A DNA stretch of 64,000 nucleotides from Rhynchopus sp. YZ270_cl-10 (Eukaryota; Euglenozoa; Diplonemea; Diplonemida; Diplonemidae). The number at the start of each line of letters is the position of its first letter. The first letter of the stretch is position 1. This document shows, piece after piece, positions 20,591-32,509 of the stretch. Made by a program: the position numbers and the translations under genes. Below the pieces are notes generated by a model that saw only the letters and a program-made list of their open reading frames with translations, made no database searches and was not told the origin of the DNA. The DNA lies in assembly GCA_964035575.1 (NCBI GenBank), contig OZ037932.1, forward strand, positions 868,001 through 932,000. Reading direction: 5' to 3'.

Positions 20591-23500
20591 ACGGGCCCTT
20601 TTGAACGGGCTGTTCTGTTGCACAGAAAACGGACCCTTTTGAACGGGTTGTTCTGTTGCATAGAAAACGGACCCTTTTGAACCGGTTGTTCTGTTGCATA
20701 GAAAACGGGCCCTTTTGAACGGGTTGTTCTGTTTCATAGAAAACGGGCCCTTTTGAACGGGCTGTTCTGTTTCATAGAAAACTGACCCTTTTGAACGGGC
20801 TGTTCTGTTGCATAGAAAACGGGCCCTTTTGAACGGGTTGTTCTGTTTCATAGAAAACGGGCCCTTTTGAACGGGCTGTTCTGTTGCATAGAAAACGGGC
20901 CCTTTTGAACGGGTTGTTCTGTTTCATAGAAAACGGGCCCTTTTGAACGGGCTGTTCTGTTGCATAGAAAACGGGCCCTTTTGAACGGGTTGTTCTGTTT
21001 CATAGAAAACGGACCCTTTTGAACGGGTTGTTCTGTTGCATAGAAAACGGGCCCTTTTGAACGGGCTGTTCTGTTGCATAAAAAAGGACCCTTTTGAACG
21101 GGTTGTACTGTTGCATAGAAAACGGGCCCTTTTGAACGGGTTGTTCTGTTTCATAGAAAACGGGCCCTTTTGAACGGGTTGTTCTGTTGCATAGAAAACG
21201 GGCCCTTTTGAACGGGTTGTTCTGTTTCATAGAAAACGGGCCCTTTTGAACGGGTTGTTCTGTTTCATAGAAAACGGGCCCTTTTGAACGGGTTGTTCTG
21301 TTTCATAGAAAAAGGACCCTTTTGAACGGGCTGTTCTGTTGCATAGAAAACGGGCCCTTTTGAACGGGTTGTTCTGTTTCATAGAAAACGGGCCCTTTTG
21401 AACGGGTTGTTCTGTTGCATAGAAAACGGGCCCTTTTGAACGGGTTGTTCTGTTTCATAGAAAACGGGCCCTTTTGAACGGGCTGTTCTGTTGCATAAAA
21501 AAGGACCCTTTTGAACGGGCTGTTCTGTTGCATAGAAAACGGGCCCTTTTGAACGGGTTGTTCTGTTTCATAGAAAACGGGCCCTTTTGAACGGGTTGTT
21601 CTGTTGCATAGAAAACGGGCCCTTTTGAACGGGTTGTTCTGTTTCATAGAAAACGGGCCCTTTTGAACGGGTTGTTCTGTTTCATAGAAAAAGGACCCTT
21701 TTGAACGGGCTGTTCTGTTGCATAGAAAACGGGCCCTTTTGAACGGGTTGTTCTGTTTCATAGAAAACGGGCCCTTTTGAACGGGTTGTTCTGTTTCATA
21801 GAAAACTGACCCTTTTGAACGGGTTGTTCTGTTGCATAGAAAACGGGCCCTTTTGAACGGGCTGTTCTGTTGCATAGAAAACGGGCCCTTTTGAACGGGT
21901 TGTTCTGTTGCATAGAAAACGGGCCCTTTTGAACGGGCTGTTCTGTTGCATAGAAAACGGGCCCTTTTGAACGGGTTGTTCTGTTTCATAGAAAACGGAC
22001 CCTTTTGAACGGGCTGTTCTGTTTCATAGAAAACGGGCCCTTTTGAACGGGTTGTTCTGTTGCATAGAAAACGGGCCCTTTTGAACGGGCTGTTCTGTTG
22101 CATAAAAAAGGACCCTTTTGAACGGGTTGTACTGTTGCATAGAAAACGGGCCCTTTTGAACGGGTTGTTCTGTTTCATAGAAAACGGGCCCTTTTGAACG
22201 GGTTGTTCTGTTGCATAGAAAACGGGCCCTTTTGAACGGGTTGTTCTGTTGCATAGAAAACGGACCCTTTTGAACGGGTTGTTCTGTTGCATAGAAAACG
22301 GGCCCTTTTGAACGGGCTGTTCTGTTGCATAGAAAACGGACCCTTTTGAACGGGTTGTTCTGTTGCATAGAAAACGGACCCTTTTGAACGGGTTGTTCTG
22401 TTGCATAGAAAACGGGCCCTTTTGAACGGGTTGTTCTGTTTCATAGAAAACGGGCCCTTTTGAACGGGTTGTTCTGTTGCATAGAAAACGGGCCCTTTTG
22501 AACGGGCTGTTCTGTTGCATAGAAAACGGACCCTTTTGAACGGGCTGTTCTGTTGCATAGAAAACGGGCCCTTTTGAACGGGTTGTTCTGTTTCATAGAA
22601 AACGGGCCCTTTTGAACGGGTTGTTCTGTTGCATAGAAAACGGGCCCTTTTGAACGGGTTGTTCTGTTGCATAGAAAACGGGCCCTTTTGAACGGGTTGT
22701 TCTGTTGCATAGAAAACGGACCCTTTTGAACGGGTTGTTCTGTTTCATAGAAAACGGGCCCTTTTGAACGGGTTGTTCTGTTGCATAGAAAACGGACCCT
22801 TTTGAACGGGTTGTTCTGTTTCATAGAAAACGGGCCCTTTTGAACGGGTTGTTCTCTTGCATAGAAAACGGACCCTTTTGAACGGGTTGTTCTGTTTCAT
22901 AGAAAACGGGCCCTTTTGAACGGGCTGTTCTGTTTCATAGAAAACGGGCCCTTTTGAACGGGCTGTTCTGTTGCATAGAAAACGGACCCTTTTGAACGGG
23001 TTGTTCTGTTTCATAGAAAACGGGCCCTTTTGAACGGGCTGTTCTGTTGCATAGAAAACGGGCCCTTTTGAACGGGTTGTTCTGTTTCATAGAAAACGGG
23101 CCCTTTTGAACGGGCTGTTCTGTTTCATAGAAAACGGGCCCTTTTGAACGGGCTGTTCTGTTGCATAGAAAACGGGCCCTTTTGAACGGGCTGTTCTGTT
23201 GCATAGAAAACGGACCCTTTTGAACGGGTTGTTCTGTTTCATAGAAAACGGGCCCTTTTGAACGGGCTGTTCTGTTTCATAGAAAACGGGCCCTTTTGAA
23301 CGGGCTGTTCTGTTGCATAGAAAACGGGCCCTTTTGAACGGGTTGTTCTGTTTCATAGAAAACGGGCCCTTTTGAACGGGCTGTTCTGTTGCATAGAAAA
23401 CGGGCCCTTTTGAACGGGTTGTTCTGTTGCATAGAAAAAGGACCCTTTTGAACGGGTTGTACTGTTGCATAGAAAACGGGCCCTTTTGAACGGGTTGTTC

Positions 23501-26500
23501 TGTTTCATAGAAAACGGGCCCTTTTGAACGGGTTGTTCTGTTGCATAGAAAACGGGCCCTTTTGAACGGGTTGTTCTGTTTCATAGAAAACGGGCCCTTT
23601 TGAACGGGTTGTTCTGTTTCATAGAAAACGGGCCCTTTTGAACGGGTTGTTCTGTTTCATAGAAAAAGGACCCTTTTGAACGGGCTGTTCTGTTGCATAG
23701 AAAACGGGCCCTTTTGAACGGGTTGTTCTGTTTCATAGAAAACGGGCCCTTTTGAACGGGTTGTTCTGTTTCATAGAAAACGGGCCCTTTTGAACGGGTT
23801 GTTCTGTTTCATAGAAAACGGGCCCTTTTGAACGGGTTGTTCTGTTTCATAGAAAACGGGCCCTTTTGAACGGGTTGTTCTGTTTCATAGAAAACGGGCC
23901 CTTTTGAACGGGCTGTTCTGTTTCATAGAAAACGGGCCCTTTTGAACGGGTTGTTCTGTTTCATAGAAAAAGGACCCTTTTGAACGGGCTGTTCTGTTGC
24001 ATAGAAAACGGGCCCTTTTGAACGGGTTGTTCTGTTTCATAGAAAACGGGCCCTTTTGAACGGGTTGTTCTGTTTCATAGAAAACGGGCCCTTTTGAACG
24101 GGCTGTTCTGTTGCATAAAAAAGGAGCCTTTTGAACGGGCTGTTCTGTTGCATAGAAAACGGGCCCTTTTGAACGGGTTGTTCTGTTTCATAGAAAACGG
24201 GCCCTTTTGAACGGGCTGTTCTGTTGCATAAAAAAGGACCCTTTTGAACGGGTTGTTCTGTTGCATAGAAAACGGGCCCTTTTGAACGGGTTGTTCTGTT
24301 TCATAGAAAACGGGCCCTTTTGAACGGGTTGTTCTGTTTCATAGAAAACGGGCCCTTTTGAACGGGTTGTTCTGTTTCATAGAAAAAGGACCCTTTTGAA
24401 CGGGCTGTTCTGTTGCATAGAAAACGGGCCCTTTTGAACGGGTTGTTCTGTTTCATAGAAAACGGGCCCTTTTGAACGGGTTGTTCTGTTGCATAGAAAA
24501 CGGGCCCTTTTGAACGGGTTGTTCTGTTTCATAGAAAACGGGCCCTTTTGAACGGGTTGTTCTGTTTCATAGAAAACGGGCCCTTTTGAACGGGCTGTTC
24601 TGTTTCATAGAAAACGGGCCCTTTTGAACGGGTTGTTCTGTTTCATAGAAAAAGGACCCTTTTGAACGGGCTGTTCTGTTGCATAGAAAACGGGCCCTTT
24701 TGAACGGGTTGTTCTGTTTCATAGAAAACGGGCCCTTTTGAACGGGTTGTTCTGTTTCATAGAAAACGGGCCCTTTTGAACGGGCTGTTCTGTTGCATAA
24801 AAAAGGAGCCTTTTGAACGGGCTGTTCTGTTGCATAGAAAACGGGCCCTTTTGAACGGGTTGTTCTGTTTCATAGAAAACGGGCCCTTTTGAACGGGCTG
24901 TTCTGTTGCATAAAAAAGGACCCTTTTGAACGGGTTGTACTGTTGCATAGAAAACGGGCCCTTTTGAACGGGTTGTTCTGTTTCATAGAAAACGGGCCCT
25001 TTTGAACGGGTTGTTCTGTTGCATAGAAAACGGGCCCTTTTGAACGGGTTGTTCTGTTTCATAGAAAACGGGCCCTTTTGAACGGGTTGTTCTGTTTCAT
25101 AGAAAACGGGCCCTTTTGAACGGGCTGTTCTGTTGCATAGAAAACGGGCCCTTTTGAACGGGTTGTTCTGTTTCATAGAAAACGGGCCCTTTTGAACGGG
25201 TTGTTCTGTTGCATAGAAAACGGGCCCTTTTGAACGGGTTGTTCTGTTTCATAGAAAACGGGCCCTTTTGAACGGGTTGTTCTGTTGCATAGAAAACGGG
25301 CCCTTTTGAACGGGTTGTTCTGTTTCATAGAAAACTGACCCTTTTGAACGGGTTGTTCTGTTGCATAGAAAACGGGCCCTTTTGAACGGGCTGTTCTGTT
25401 GCATAGAAAACGGGCCCTTTTGAACGGGTTGTTCTGTTGCATAGAAAACGGGCCCTTTTGAACGGGCTGTTCTGTTGCATAGAAAACGGGCCCTTTTGAA
25501 CGGGTTGTTCTGTTTCATAGAAAACGGGCCCTTTTGAACGGGTTGTTCTGTTGCATAGAAAACGGGCCCTTTTGAACGGGTTGTTCTGTTTCATAGAAAA
25601 CGGGCCCTTTTGAACGGGTTGTTCTGTTTCATAGAAAACGGGCCCTTTTGAACGGGTTGTTCTGTTGCATAGAAAACGGGCCCTTTTGAACGGGCTGTTC
25701 TGTTGCATAAAAAAGGACCCTTTTGAACGGGTTGTACTGTTGCATAGAAAACGGGCCCTTTTGAACGGGTTGTTCTGTTTCATAGAAAACGGGCCCTTTT
25801 GAACGGGTTGTTCTGTTGCATAGAAAACGGGCCCTTTTGAACGGGTTGTTCTGTTGCATAGAAAACGGACCCTTTTGAACGGGTTGTTCTGTTGCATAGA
25901 AAACGGGCCCTTTTGAACGGGCTGTTCTGTTGCATAGAAAACGGACCCTTTTGAACGGGTTGTTCTGTTGCATAGAAAACGGACCCTTTTGAACGGGTTG
26001 TTCTGTTGCATAGAAAACGGGCCCTTTTGAACGGGTTGTTCTGTTTCATAGAAAACGGGCCCTTTTGAACGGGTTGTTCTGTTGCATAGAAAACGGGCCC
26101 TTTTGAACGGGTTGTTCTGTTGCATAGAAAACGGGCCCTTTTGAACGGGCTGTTCTGTTGCATAGAAAACGGACCCTTTTGAACGGGTTGTTCTGTTTCA
26201 TAGAAAACGGGCCCTTTTGAACGGGTTGTTCTGTTGCATAGAAAACGGACCCTTTTGAACGGGTTGTTCTGTTGCATAGAAAACGGGCCCTTTTGAACGG
26301 GTTGTTCTGTTTCATAGAAAACGGGCCCTTTTGAACGGGTTGTTCTGTTGCATAAAAAAGGACCCTTTTGAACGGGTTGTACTGTTGCATAGAAAACGGG
26401 CCCTTTTGAACGGGTTGTTCTGTTTCATAGAAAACGGGCCCTTTTGAACGGGTTGTTCTGTTGCATAGAAAACGGGCCCTTTTGAACGGGTTGTTCTGTT

Positions 26501-29329
26501 TCATAGAAAACGGGCCCTTTTGAACGGGCTGTTCTGTTGCATAAAAAAGGACCCTTTTGAACGGGTTGTACTGTTGCATAGAAAACGGGCCCTTTTGAAC
26601 GGGTTGTTCTGTTTCATAGAAAACGGGCCCTTTTGAACGGGCTGTTCTGTTGCATAAAAAAGGACCCTTTTGAACGGGTTGTTCTGTTGCATAGAAAACG
26701 GACCCTTTTGAACGGGTTGTTCTGTTGCATAGAAAACGGACCCTTTTGAACGGGTTGTTCTGTTTCATAGAAAACGGGCCCTTTTGAACGGGTTGTTCTG
26801 TTGCATAGAAAACGGGCCCTTTTGAACGGGTTGTTCTGTTGCATAGAAAACGGACCCTTTTGAACGGGTTGTTCTGTTTCATAGAAAACGGACCCTTTTG
26901 AACGGGTTGTTCTGTTGCATAGAAAACGGGCCCTTTTGAACGGGTTGTTCTGTTGCATAGAAAACGGGCCCTTTTGAACGGGTTGTTCTCTTGCATAGAA
27001 AACGGACCCTTTTGAACGGGTTGTTCTGTTTCATAGAAAACGGGCCCTTTTGAACGGGTTGTTCTCTTGCATAGAAAACGGACCCTTTTGAACGGGTTGT
27101 TCTGTTTCATAGAAAACGGACCCTTTTGAACGGGTTGTTCTGTTGCATAGAAAACGGGCCCTTTTGAACGGGTTGTTCTGTTGCATAGAAAACGGGCCCT
27201 TTTGAACGGGCTGTTCTGTTGCATAGAAAACGGGCCCTTTTGAACGGGTTGTTCTGTTTCATAGAAAACGGACCCTTTTGAACGGGTTGTTCTGTTTCAT
27301 AGAAAACGGGCCCTTTTGAACGGGTTGTTCTGTTGCATAGAAAACGGGCCCTTTTGAACGGGCTGTTCTGTTTCATAGAAAACGGGCCCTTTTGAACGGG
27401 TTGTTCTGTTGCATAGAAAACGGGCCCTTTTGAACAGGCTGTTCTGTTGCATAAAAAAGGACCCTTTTGAACGGGTTGTACTGTTGCATAGAAAACGGAC
27501 CCTTTTGAACGGGTTGTTCTGTTGCATAGAAAACGGACCCTTTTGAACGGGTTGTTCTGTTGCATAGAAAACGGACCCTTTTGAACGGGCTGTTCTGTTG
27601 CATAGAAAACGGGCCCTTTTGAACGGGTTGTTCTGTTGCATAGAAAACGGACCCTTTTGAACGGGTTGTTCTGTTGCATAGAAAACGGGCCCTTTTGAAC
27701 GGGCTGTTCTGTTGCATAGAAAACGGGCCCTTTTGAACGGGTTGTTCTGTTGCATAGAAAACGGACCCTTTTGAACGGGTTGTTCTGTTGCATAGAAAAC
27801 GGGCCCTTTTGAACGGGCTGTTCTGTTGCATAGAAAACGGGCCCTTTTGAACGGGTTGTTCTGTTGCATAGAAAACGGACCCTTTTGAACGGGCTGTTCT
27901 GTTGCATAGAAAAAGGACCCTTTTGAACGGGTTGTTCTGTTGCATAGAAAACGGACCCTTTTGAACGGGTTGTTCTGTTTCATAGAAAACGGGCCCTTTT
28001 GAACGGGTTGTTCTGTTGCATAGAAAACGGACCCTTTTGAACGGGCTGTTCTGTTGCATAGAAAACGGGCCCTTTTGAACGGGTTGTTCTGTTGCATAGA
28101 AAACGGGCCCTTTTGAACGGGTTGTTCTGTTTCATAGAAAACGGGCCCTTTTGAACGGGCTGTTCTGTTTCATAGAAAACTGACCCTTTTGAACGGGTTG
28201 TTCTGTTTCATAGAAAAAGGACCCTTTTGAACGGGTTGTTCTGTTGCATAGAAAACGGGCCCTTTTGAACGGGCTGTTCTGTTGCATAGAAAACGGGCCC
28301 TTTTGAACGGGCTGTTCTGTTGCATAAAAAAGGACCCTTTTGAACGGGTTGTACTGTTGCATAGAAAACGGGCCCTTTTGAACGGGTTGTTCTGTTTCAT
28401 AGAAAAAGGACCCTTTTGAACGGGTTGTTCTGTTGCATAGAAAACGGGCCCTTTTGAACGGGCTGTTCTGTTGCATAGAAAACGGGCCCTTTTGAACGGG
28501 CTGTTCTGTTGCATAAAAAAGGACCCTTTTGAACGGGTTGTACTGTTGCATAGAAAACGGGCCCTTTTGAACGGGTTGTTCTGTTTCATAGAAAACGGGC
28601 CCTTTTGAACGGGTTGTTCTGTTGCATAGAAAACGGGCCCTTTTGAACGGGTTGTTCTGTTTCATAGAAAACGGGCCCTTTTGAACGGGTTGTTCTGTTT
28701 CATAGAAAAAGGACCCTTTTGAACGGGCTGTTCTGTTGCATAGAAAACGGGCCCTTTTGAACGGGTTGTTCTGTTTCATAGAAAACGGGCCCTTTTGAAC
28801 GGGTTGTTCTGTTGCATAGAAAACGGGCCCTTTTGAACGGGTTGTTCTGTTTCATAGAAAACGGGCCCTTTTGAACGGGTTGTTCTGTTGCATAGAAAAC
28901 GGACCCTTTTGAACGGGCTGTTCTGTTGCATAGAAAACGGGCCCTTTTGAACGGGTTGTTCTGTTGCATAGAAAACGGGCCCTTTTGAACGGGTTGTTCT
29001 GTTTCATAGAAAACGGGCCCTTTTGAACGGGCTGTTCTGTTGCATAGAAAACGGGCCCTTTTGAACGGGCTGTTCTGTTTCATAGAAAACGGGCCCTTTT
29101 GAACGGGTTGTTCTGTTGCATAGAAAACGGGCCCTTTTGAACGGGCTGTTCTGTTGCATAGAAAAAGGACCCTTTTGAACGGGTTGTTCTGTTGCATAGA
29201 AAACGGACCCTTTTGAACGGGCTGTTCTGTTGCATAGAAAAAGGACCCTTTTGAACGGGTTGTTCTGTTGCATAGAAAACGGACCCTTTTGAACGGGTTG
29301 TTCTGTTTCATAGAAAACGGGCCCTTTTA
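20591..29329 (+). repeat. 38-bp satellite array 1, about 230 units
   Basis: The unit has the form GGRCCCTTTTGAACGGG, then YTGTTCTGTTKCATAGAAAAC, 38 bp long. Nearly all variation is at a few two-state sites: GGGCCC or GGACCC, GGGTTG or GGGCTG, GTTGCA or GTTTCA, plus a rarer shortened form with ATAAAAAAGG. Order of variants repeats over long distances, e.g. the blocks at 22024-22672 and 25629-26277 share variant patterns 3605 bp apart, and a rare GGAGCC unit occurs at about 24121 and 24803. These show segmental duplication inside the array. The minus strand is free of stops over long runs, but see the findings for why I do not call it coding. Confidence 0.97.
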
Positions 29330-30144
29330 GGTCCTGAGTATGACCTTAAACTGCTAAGTCGTGAGCGAATGTATCCTGGTAGGTATGGGGAAGGGGGAAG
29401 GAGTTCTTTGACCGCCCGAAGGCTTTGGCTGGGAAGGTATGGGGGGACTTCAGAACCTTTCTTGACCGCCCGTGGATGCATTCTCAAGGATTGGACATGG
29501 ACACCCCTCCGTAGCGCAACGTCCCGCTGACTTAGGGTGAGGCAATGTATTGTGGCCCCAAAGTCAGTGCAAAAAGACCCTAGGCTCACCTTTGGAAACT
29601 GCATGTGTCTACCTGGTGCATGTGGACAAACTTCTGGAGACGGGCAGGTTGACGGCGACTACTACGGTAGATCTTTCCAGAAACCGTTGATGCGGCCACC
29701 CGGACATGATGACACACAACACACGTTTACTTTCTCTTTGGGTCATAAGGTACGCCCTTCTCTGACCACGACATGAAACACAAAGCCAAAACAATTGATC
29801 ACCGGAAAAGGGTTTATACACATTACACAACACCACGTGCCACCCTGTTTTTACTTATTTACTTTTTACCACCTCACCCCTTTTATACCTACCGCAGTCG
29901 CCTCCCCGTGGCAACCCTGGACGGTCAAGAAGAGTGACCGACTAAGAACTGCGATCAGGAGAAACAGGGTCTTCTAACATTACTTTATTTTTATTTTTAT
30001 TTTTATTTTTATTTTAAGTGTAATACCTATTATACTTTTGCCTGCTATTCGCTTTTGACCTGGTAAGTCTGCTTTTGTTTCCTTTCCCCCCTTCAACAAC
30101 CTCCGCACGCCCACCTACCCTTTGCTAATCCCACCCCCCACAAC
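29330..30144. other. Spacer, possibly the LINE 5' UTR or promoter region
   Basis: The satellite breaks off in the middle of a unit (…CCCTTTT/AGGTCCTG). The next 815 bp are unique, with a direct repeat of a GACCGCCCG motif (29410-29475) and a TTTTA repeat at about 29980-30015. The part just before 30145 could be the LINE leader. I cannot fix the 5' end of the LINE. Confidence 0.35.
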
Positions 30145-30415
30145 ATGACCTCACCGGATCACGCCATGGACGTAGATGCAGAGACGCAGCCGGCACCCTC
30201 CCTCACGCTCCGGAACCCGGCGGCAACGCCAGCAGCCGCGGCACGGCTAGCGGAAGCAGAAGGCTTCCTGCTGGAAGTGTCGCGGTCGGCGCATGACGCG
30301 CACGAGTGGGAGAAGAACGCAGACGAGAAGGCGAGGCAAGTCCTCTCGCAACACCGTATGTCAGTCTCCCCCCTCACCCTCAAAAGAAGAGAACCCTCCT
30401 CTCAACATATTTGAG
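30145..30415 (+). CDS. LINE ORF1, N-terminal segment (interrupted)
   Basis: The ATG at 30145 opens an acidic, Ala-rich segment (MTSPDHAMDVDAETQPAP, later AAAARLAEAEGFLLEVSRS). Near the C run at about 30369-30374 the coding phase shifts by one base: the phase that fits the downstream segment reads KEENPPLNIFE up to 30415. So this copy has either a one-base indel or a short intron-like skip there. It ends at the insertion 30416-31256 and resumes as GIPSPEAPILSF. The first Met was chosen because the GC-rich coding-like composition begins there. Confidence 0.6.
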
Positions 30416-31256
30416 TTGACGGTCTTGAAAACACTTCGCTGGCTGGTGTGTCAACCGGTATGTGTATGGTTTGCACGTAACGCTCTACGTATACGATACA
30501 CACAACGCTATGCATAAGCGATACACGGTTCGTGTGCAGCGTAACGCATGCAACGCAACGCAACCGATGTGTACGTAGCGATCTGTACGAAAGCATGCTA
30601 CGGGTTTAACGCCATCGCGTTAACGCAACACCTGCGCCGCTGTGACACTTCGCTGGCTCGTGTGGTTGTGATAACGGAACGGTCTACACGTGCGTTACAC
30701 ACAACGGTCTTCGTATACGATACACACAACGCTATGTATATGCGATACGCGCGTTAACCGCAGCGGGTGGTTACCAAACGCAGCCCACCTTCGGTGGGCT
30801 GCTGCAACTCGTGCCGTGTGTGGTCCATGCATGGTTCTCACACCGCGCTGGCACGTTTCCCAAGCCGCAAACACGTTTACCTGTCTGAAAAACGGGGTTT
30901 TTGGCCAAAACGCCTGTTTTGCCTGTAGAACCCTGTAGAACCCTTAAGAAACACGTGTATAAAAGGGGTACTCGTGACACCCTGGTGTCAGGGTCTCTAA
31001 CGGTTTAACGCTTCGCTGAGCCTATACACCCCCCAAAAAGTGTCCGATCTTTCCAAAGAAAAAGTTTTTTCGGCTGTGCGAAGCTTCTACACCCTCTAAA
31101 AAAAACCGGTTTTTGGTCGGATCCAGCAGGGGGGGGTGAGACTGAAGGGGTTAGAGGAGGATAGAGGAGGACTGAGGGGGTTAGACCGGGGTGGCGAGAA
31201 AAGCAACCTTTAAAAACTAGAAAACACAAGTGTTTTCTAGAATTTTTAAATTTTAT
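30416..31256 (-). mobile_element. GTTGCG-family element C, 841 bp, inserted in LINE ORF1
   Basis: TTTGAG occurs on both sides (30410-30415 and 31257-31262), consistent with a 6-bp target duplication, and the LINE frame resumes directly after it. The element is the inverted relative of copies A (39260-40474) and B (56549-57336): it shares the CAGGCAAAACAGGCGTTTTGGCC block, the GGTTCTCACACCG block and CGTTGCG-type runs. One end carries a palindrome CTAGAAAACACAAGTG, continuing TTTTCTAG (31218-31241). It holds a perfect hairpin GCAGCCCACC/GGTGGGCTGC at 30780-30802. No coding capacity is recognised. Confidence 0.65.
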
Positions 31257-31262
31257 TTTGAG

Positions 31263-32507
31263 GGAATCCCATCCCCCGAAGCCCCCATACTATCTTTCTC
31301 CGGTGTGAACGGGGTGTTCATACGCCCCGCCCGCACCAACTCAAATGACGGACTTACGTCGGTCATTTGGCCAGAAGCGTCCTACGACGAAACGCTGGAG
31401 CACTCGGAAAGAGTACAGGGGAGGGTGGTAATGGGTAGATTAGGGGATTTCGGGATCGTTGTCCCAAAAAAGGACGAAGTGAAGGCATGGGAAACAGTGG
31501 GAAAGGCGGAAAGGGCAGGGGAGGCAAGCTACAGGCTCACCGGCTTACCCACCACGTGCACACCCGAGGACCTAGTGTCGGCAATTTCCCAAACGGGACG
31601 CCACATCAGAGGGAGAAGCACTCGCAGGGAAACAGCACCCGGGGGCACACACACACACACACTCCTGGTCGCAATGCATGCACAACCACCACCCCCACCC
31701 TCCTTCACATTTGGGGAGCATGTGATCGTCTGCACACCAGCGATCCATGCAAAATTCCCCCCACACAAAAAAAACACGACCTCACAGACACAAAAAGGAG
31801 GAAAGGGGAGGGGGAGAGGAAAGGGCTACCAAAGCCCAGGAGCAAAGGGTCAGGGCGGGGGCAGGGGAGGAGCAAAGAGCGGGGAAGGGGGGAAGCAGGC
31901 ACACAGTGCATCCCTCCCAATGGGAGTAGGGCTCGGCCAGAATGCAACGTCCCCCAAAACGGTGGGAGGCGATGGGAACGAGAACATGGGTGGAAAGGGA
32001 AGCGGGAAGGGGAACAAGGGAGGCAAGGGAAAGGGGAGCGTACCAGCGACCGGACCCTCAGTTTGGGACGCGAGGTTTTCCGATTTGGAAAAGAGAGTGG
32101 AAGCTCTCTCTACAAATCAGGAAAACCTCGCGTCACAATTGAGGGTGGGCTTAGCCGAAGGCTTCGAACAAATCAGCCAAGGGTTATCGCTAAGCCTAGA
32201 AAAGCTCCTCCCCAAGAGCACAAGACCCGGAAAGAAAGGCGGTGCAAAACTAAGTGTCGACACCAACATCGGCACAGAAGACGACGAAGAAATGACAGAA
32301 GGCAAAACGCCTTCGTCAAAGACACCGCTACCGTCTGGATCCCCCAGGAAAACGCCCAAAGGGAAAAGGGCGAGGGTGGGAGAGGAGCACGCGCGGAACA
32401 CGTCCGCCAAGACTGGGGACAGCTCCCCCACAGCCCGGACGATACCGGGGGGGATAACGGTGCGGTCGCCGCGGTCCAGCAACAAGGGGATCAAACTCGT
32501 CGTGTAG
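31263..32507 (+). CDS. LINE ORF1, main segment: basic nucleic-acid-binding protein
   Basis: About 414 residues in the phase of IFE/GIPSPEAP. The first third is globular (FSGVNGVFIRPARTN, VVMGRLGDFGIVVP). The middle is a Lys/Gly-rich low-complexity stretch (KGGKGRGRGKGYQ, KGSGKGNKGGKGKG) suited to binding RNA. A short amphipathic helix with a coiled-coil look follows (FSDLEKRVEALSTNQENLA). The tail is Ser/Pro/Lys-rich and ends KGIKLVV. No CCHC knuckle or RRM motif is evident. By position it is the ORF1p of the element, expected to coat its RNA. The stop at 32507 lies about 430 bp before the 2A peptide, which is in another frame. Confidence 0.7.
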   Translation, partial: GIPSPEAPILSFSGVNGVFIRPARTNSNDGLTSVIWPEASYDETLEHSERVQGRVVMGRLGDFGIVVPKKDEVKAWETVGKAERAGEASYRLTGLPTTCTPEDLVSAISQTGRHIRGRSTRRETAPGGTHTHTLLVAMHAQPPPPPSFTFGEHVIVCTPAIHAKFPPHKKNTTSQTQKGGKGRGRGKGYQSPGAKGQGGGRGGAKSGEGGKQAHSASLPMGVGLGQNATSPKTVGGDGNENMGGKGSGKGNKGGKGKGSVPATGPSVWDARFSDLEKRVEALSTNQENLASQLRVGLAEGFEQISQGLSLSLEKLLPKSTRPGKKGGAKLSVDTNIGTEDDEEMTEGKTPSSKTPLPSGSPRKTPKGKRARVGEEHARNTSAKTGDSSPTARTIPGGITVRSPRSSNKGIKLVV

Positions 32508-32509
32508 AC

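Noticed and set aside
20591-29329. Long minus-strand proteins in the 38-bp satellite
   Set aside because: The same peptide arises in all three frames by arithmetic of the unit length. I treat it as satellite DNA and report the open frames only as an observation.
20591-29329. CRISPR array
   Set aside because: The 38-bp units follow each other directly without spacers, and the context is eukaryotic.
31487-32509. Open frame in the 2A phase running through ORF1
   Set aside because: The overlap with ORF1 is Arg/Gly/His-rich without domain features. Only the part after the ORF1 stop is annotated as ORF2; the overlap is discussed as a translation question.
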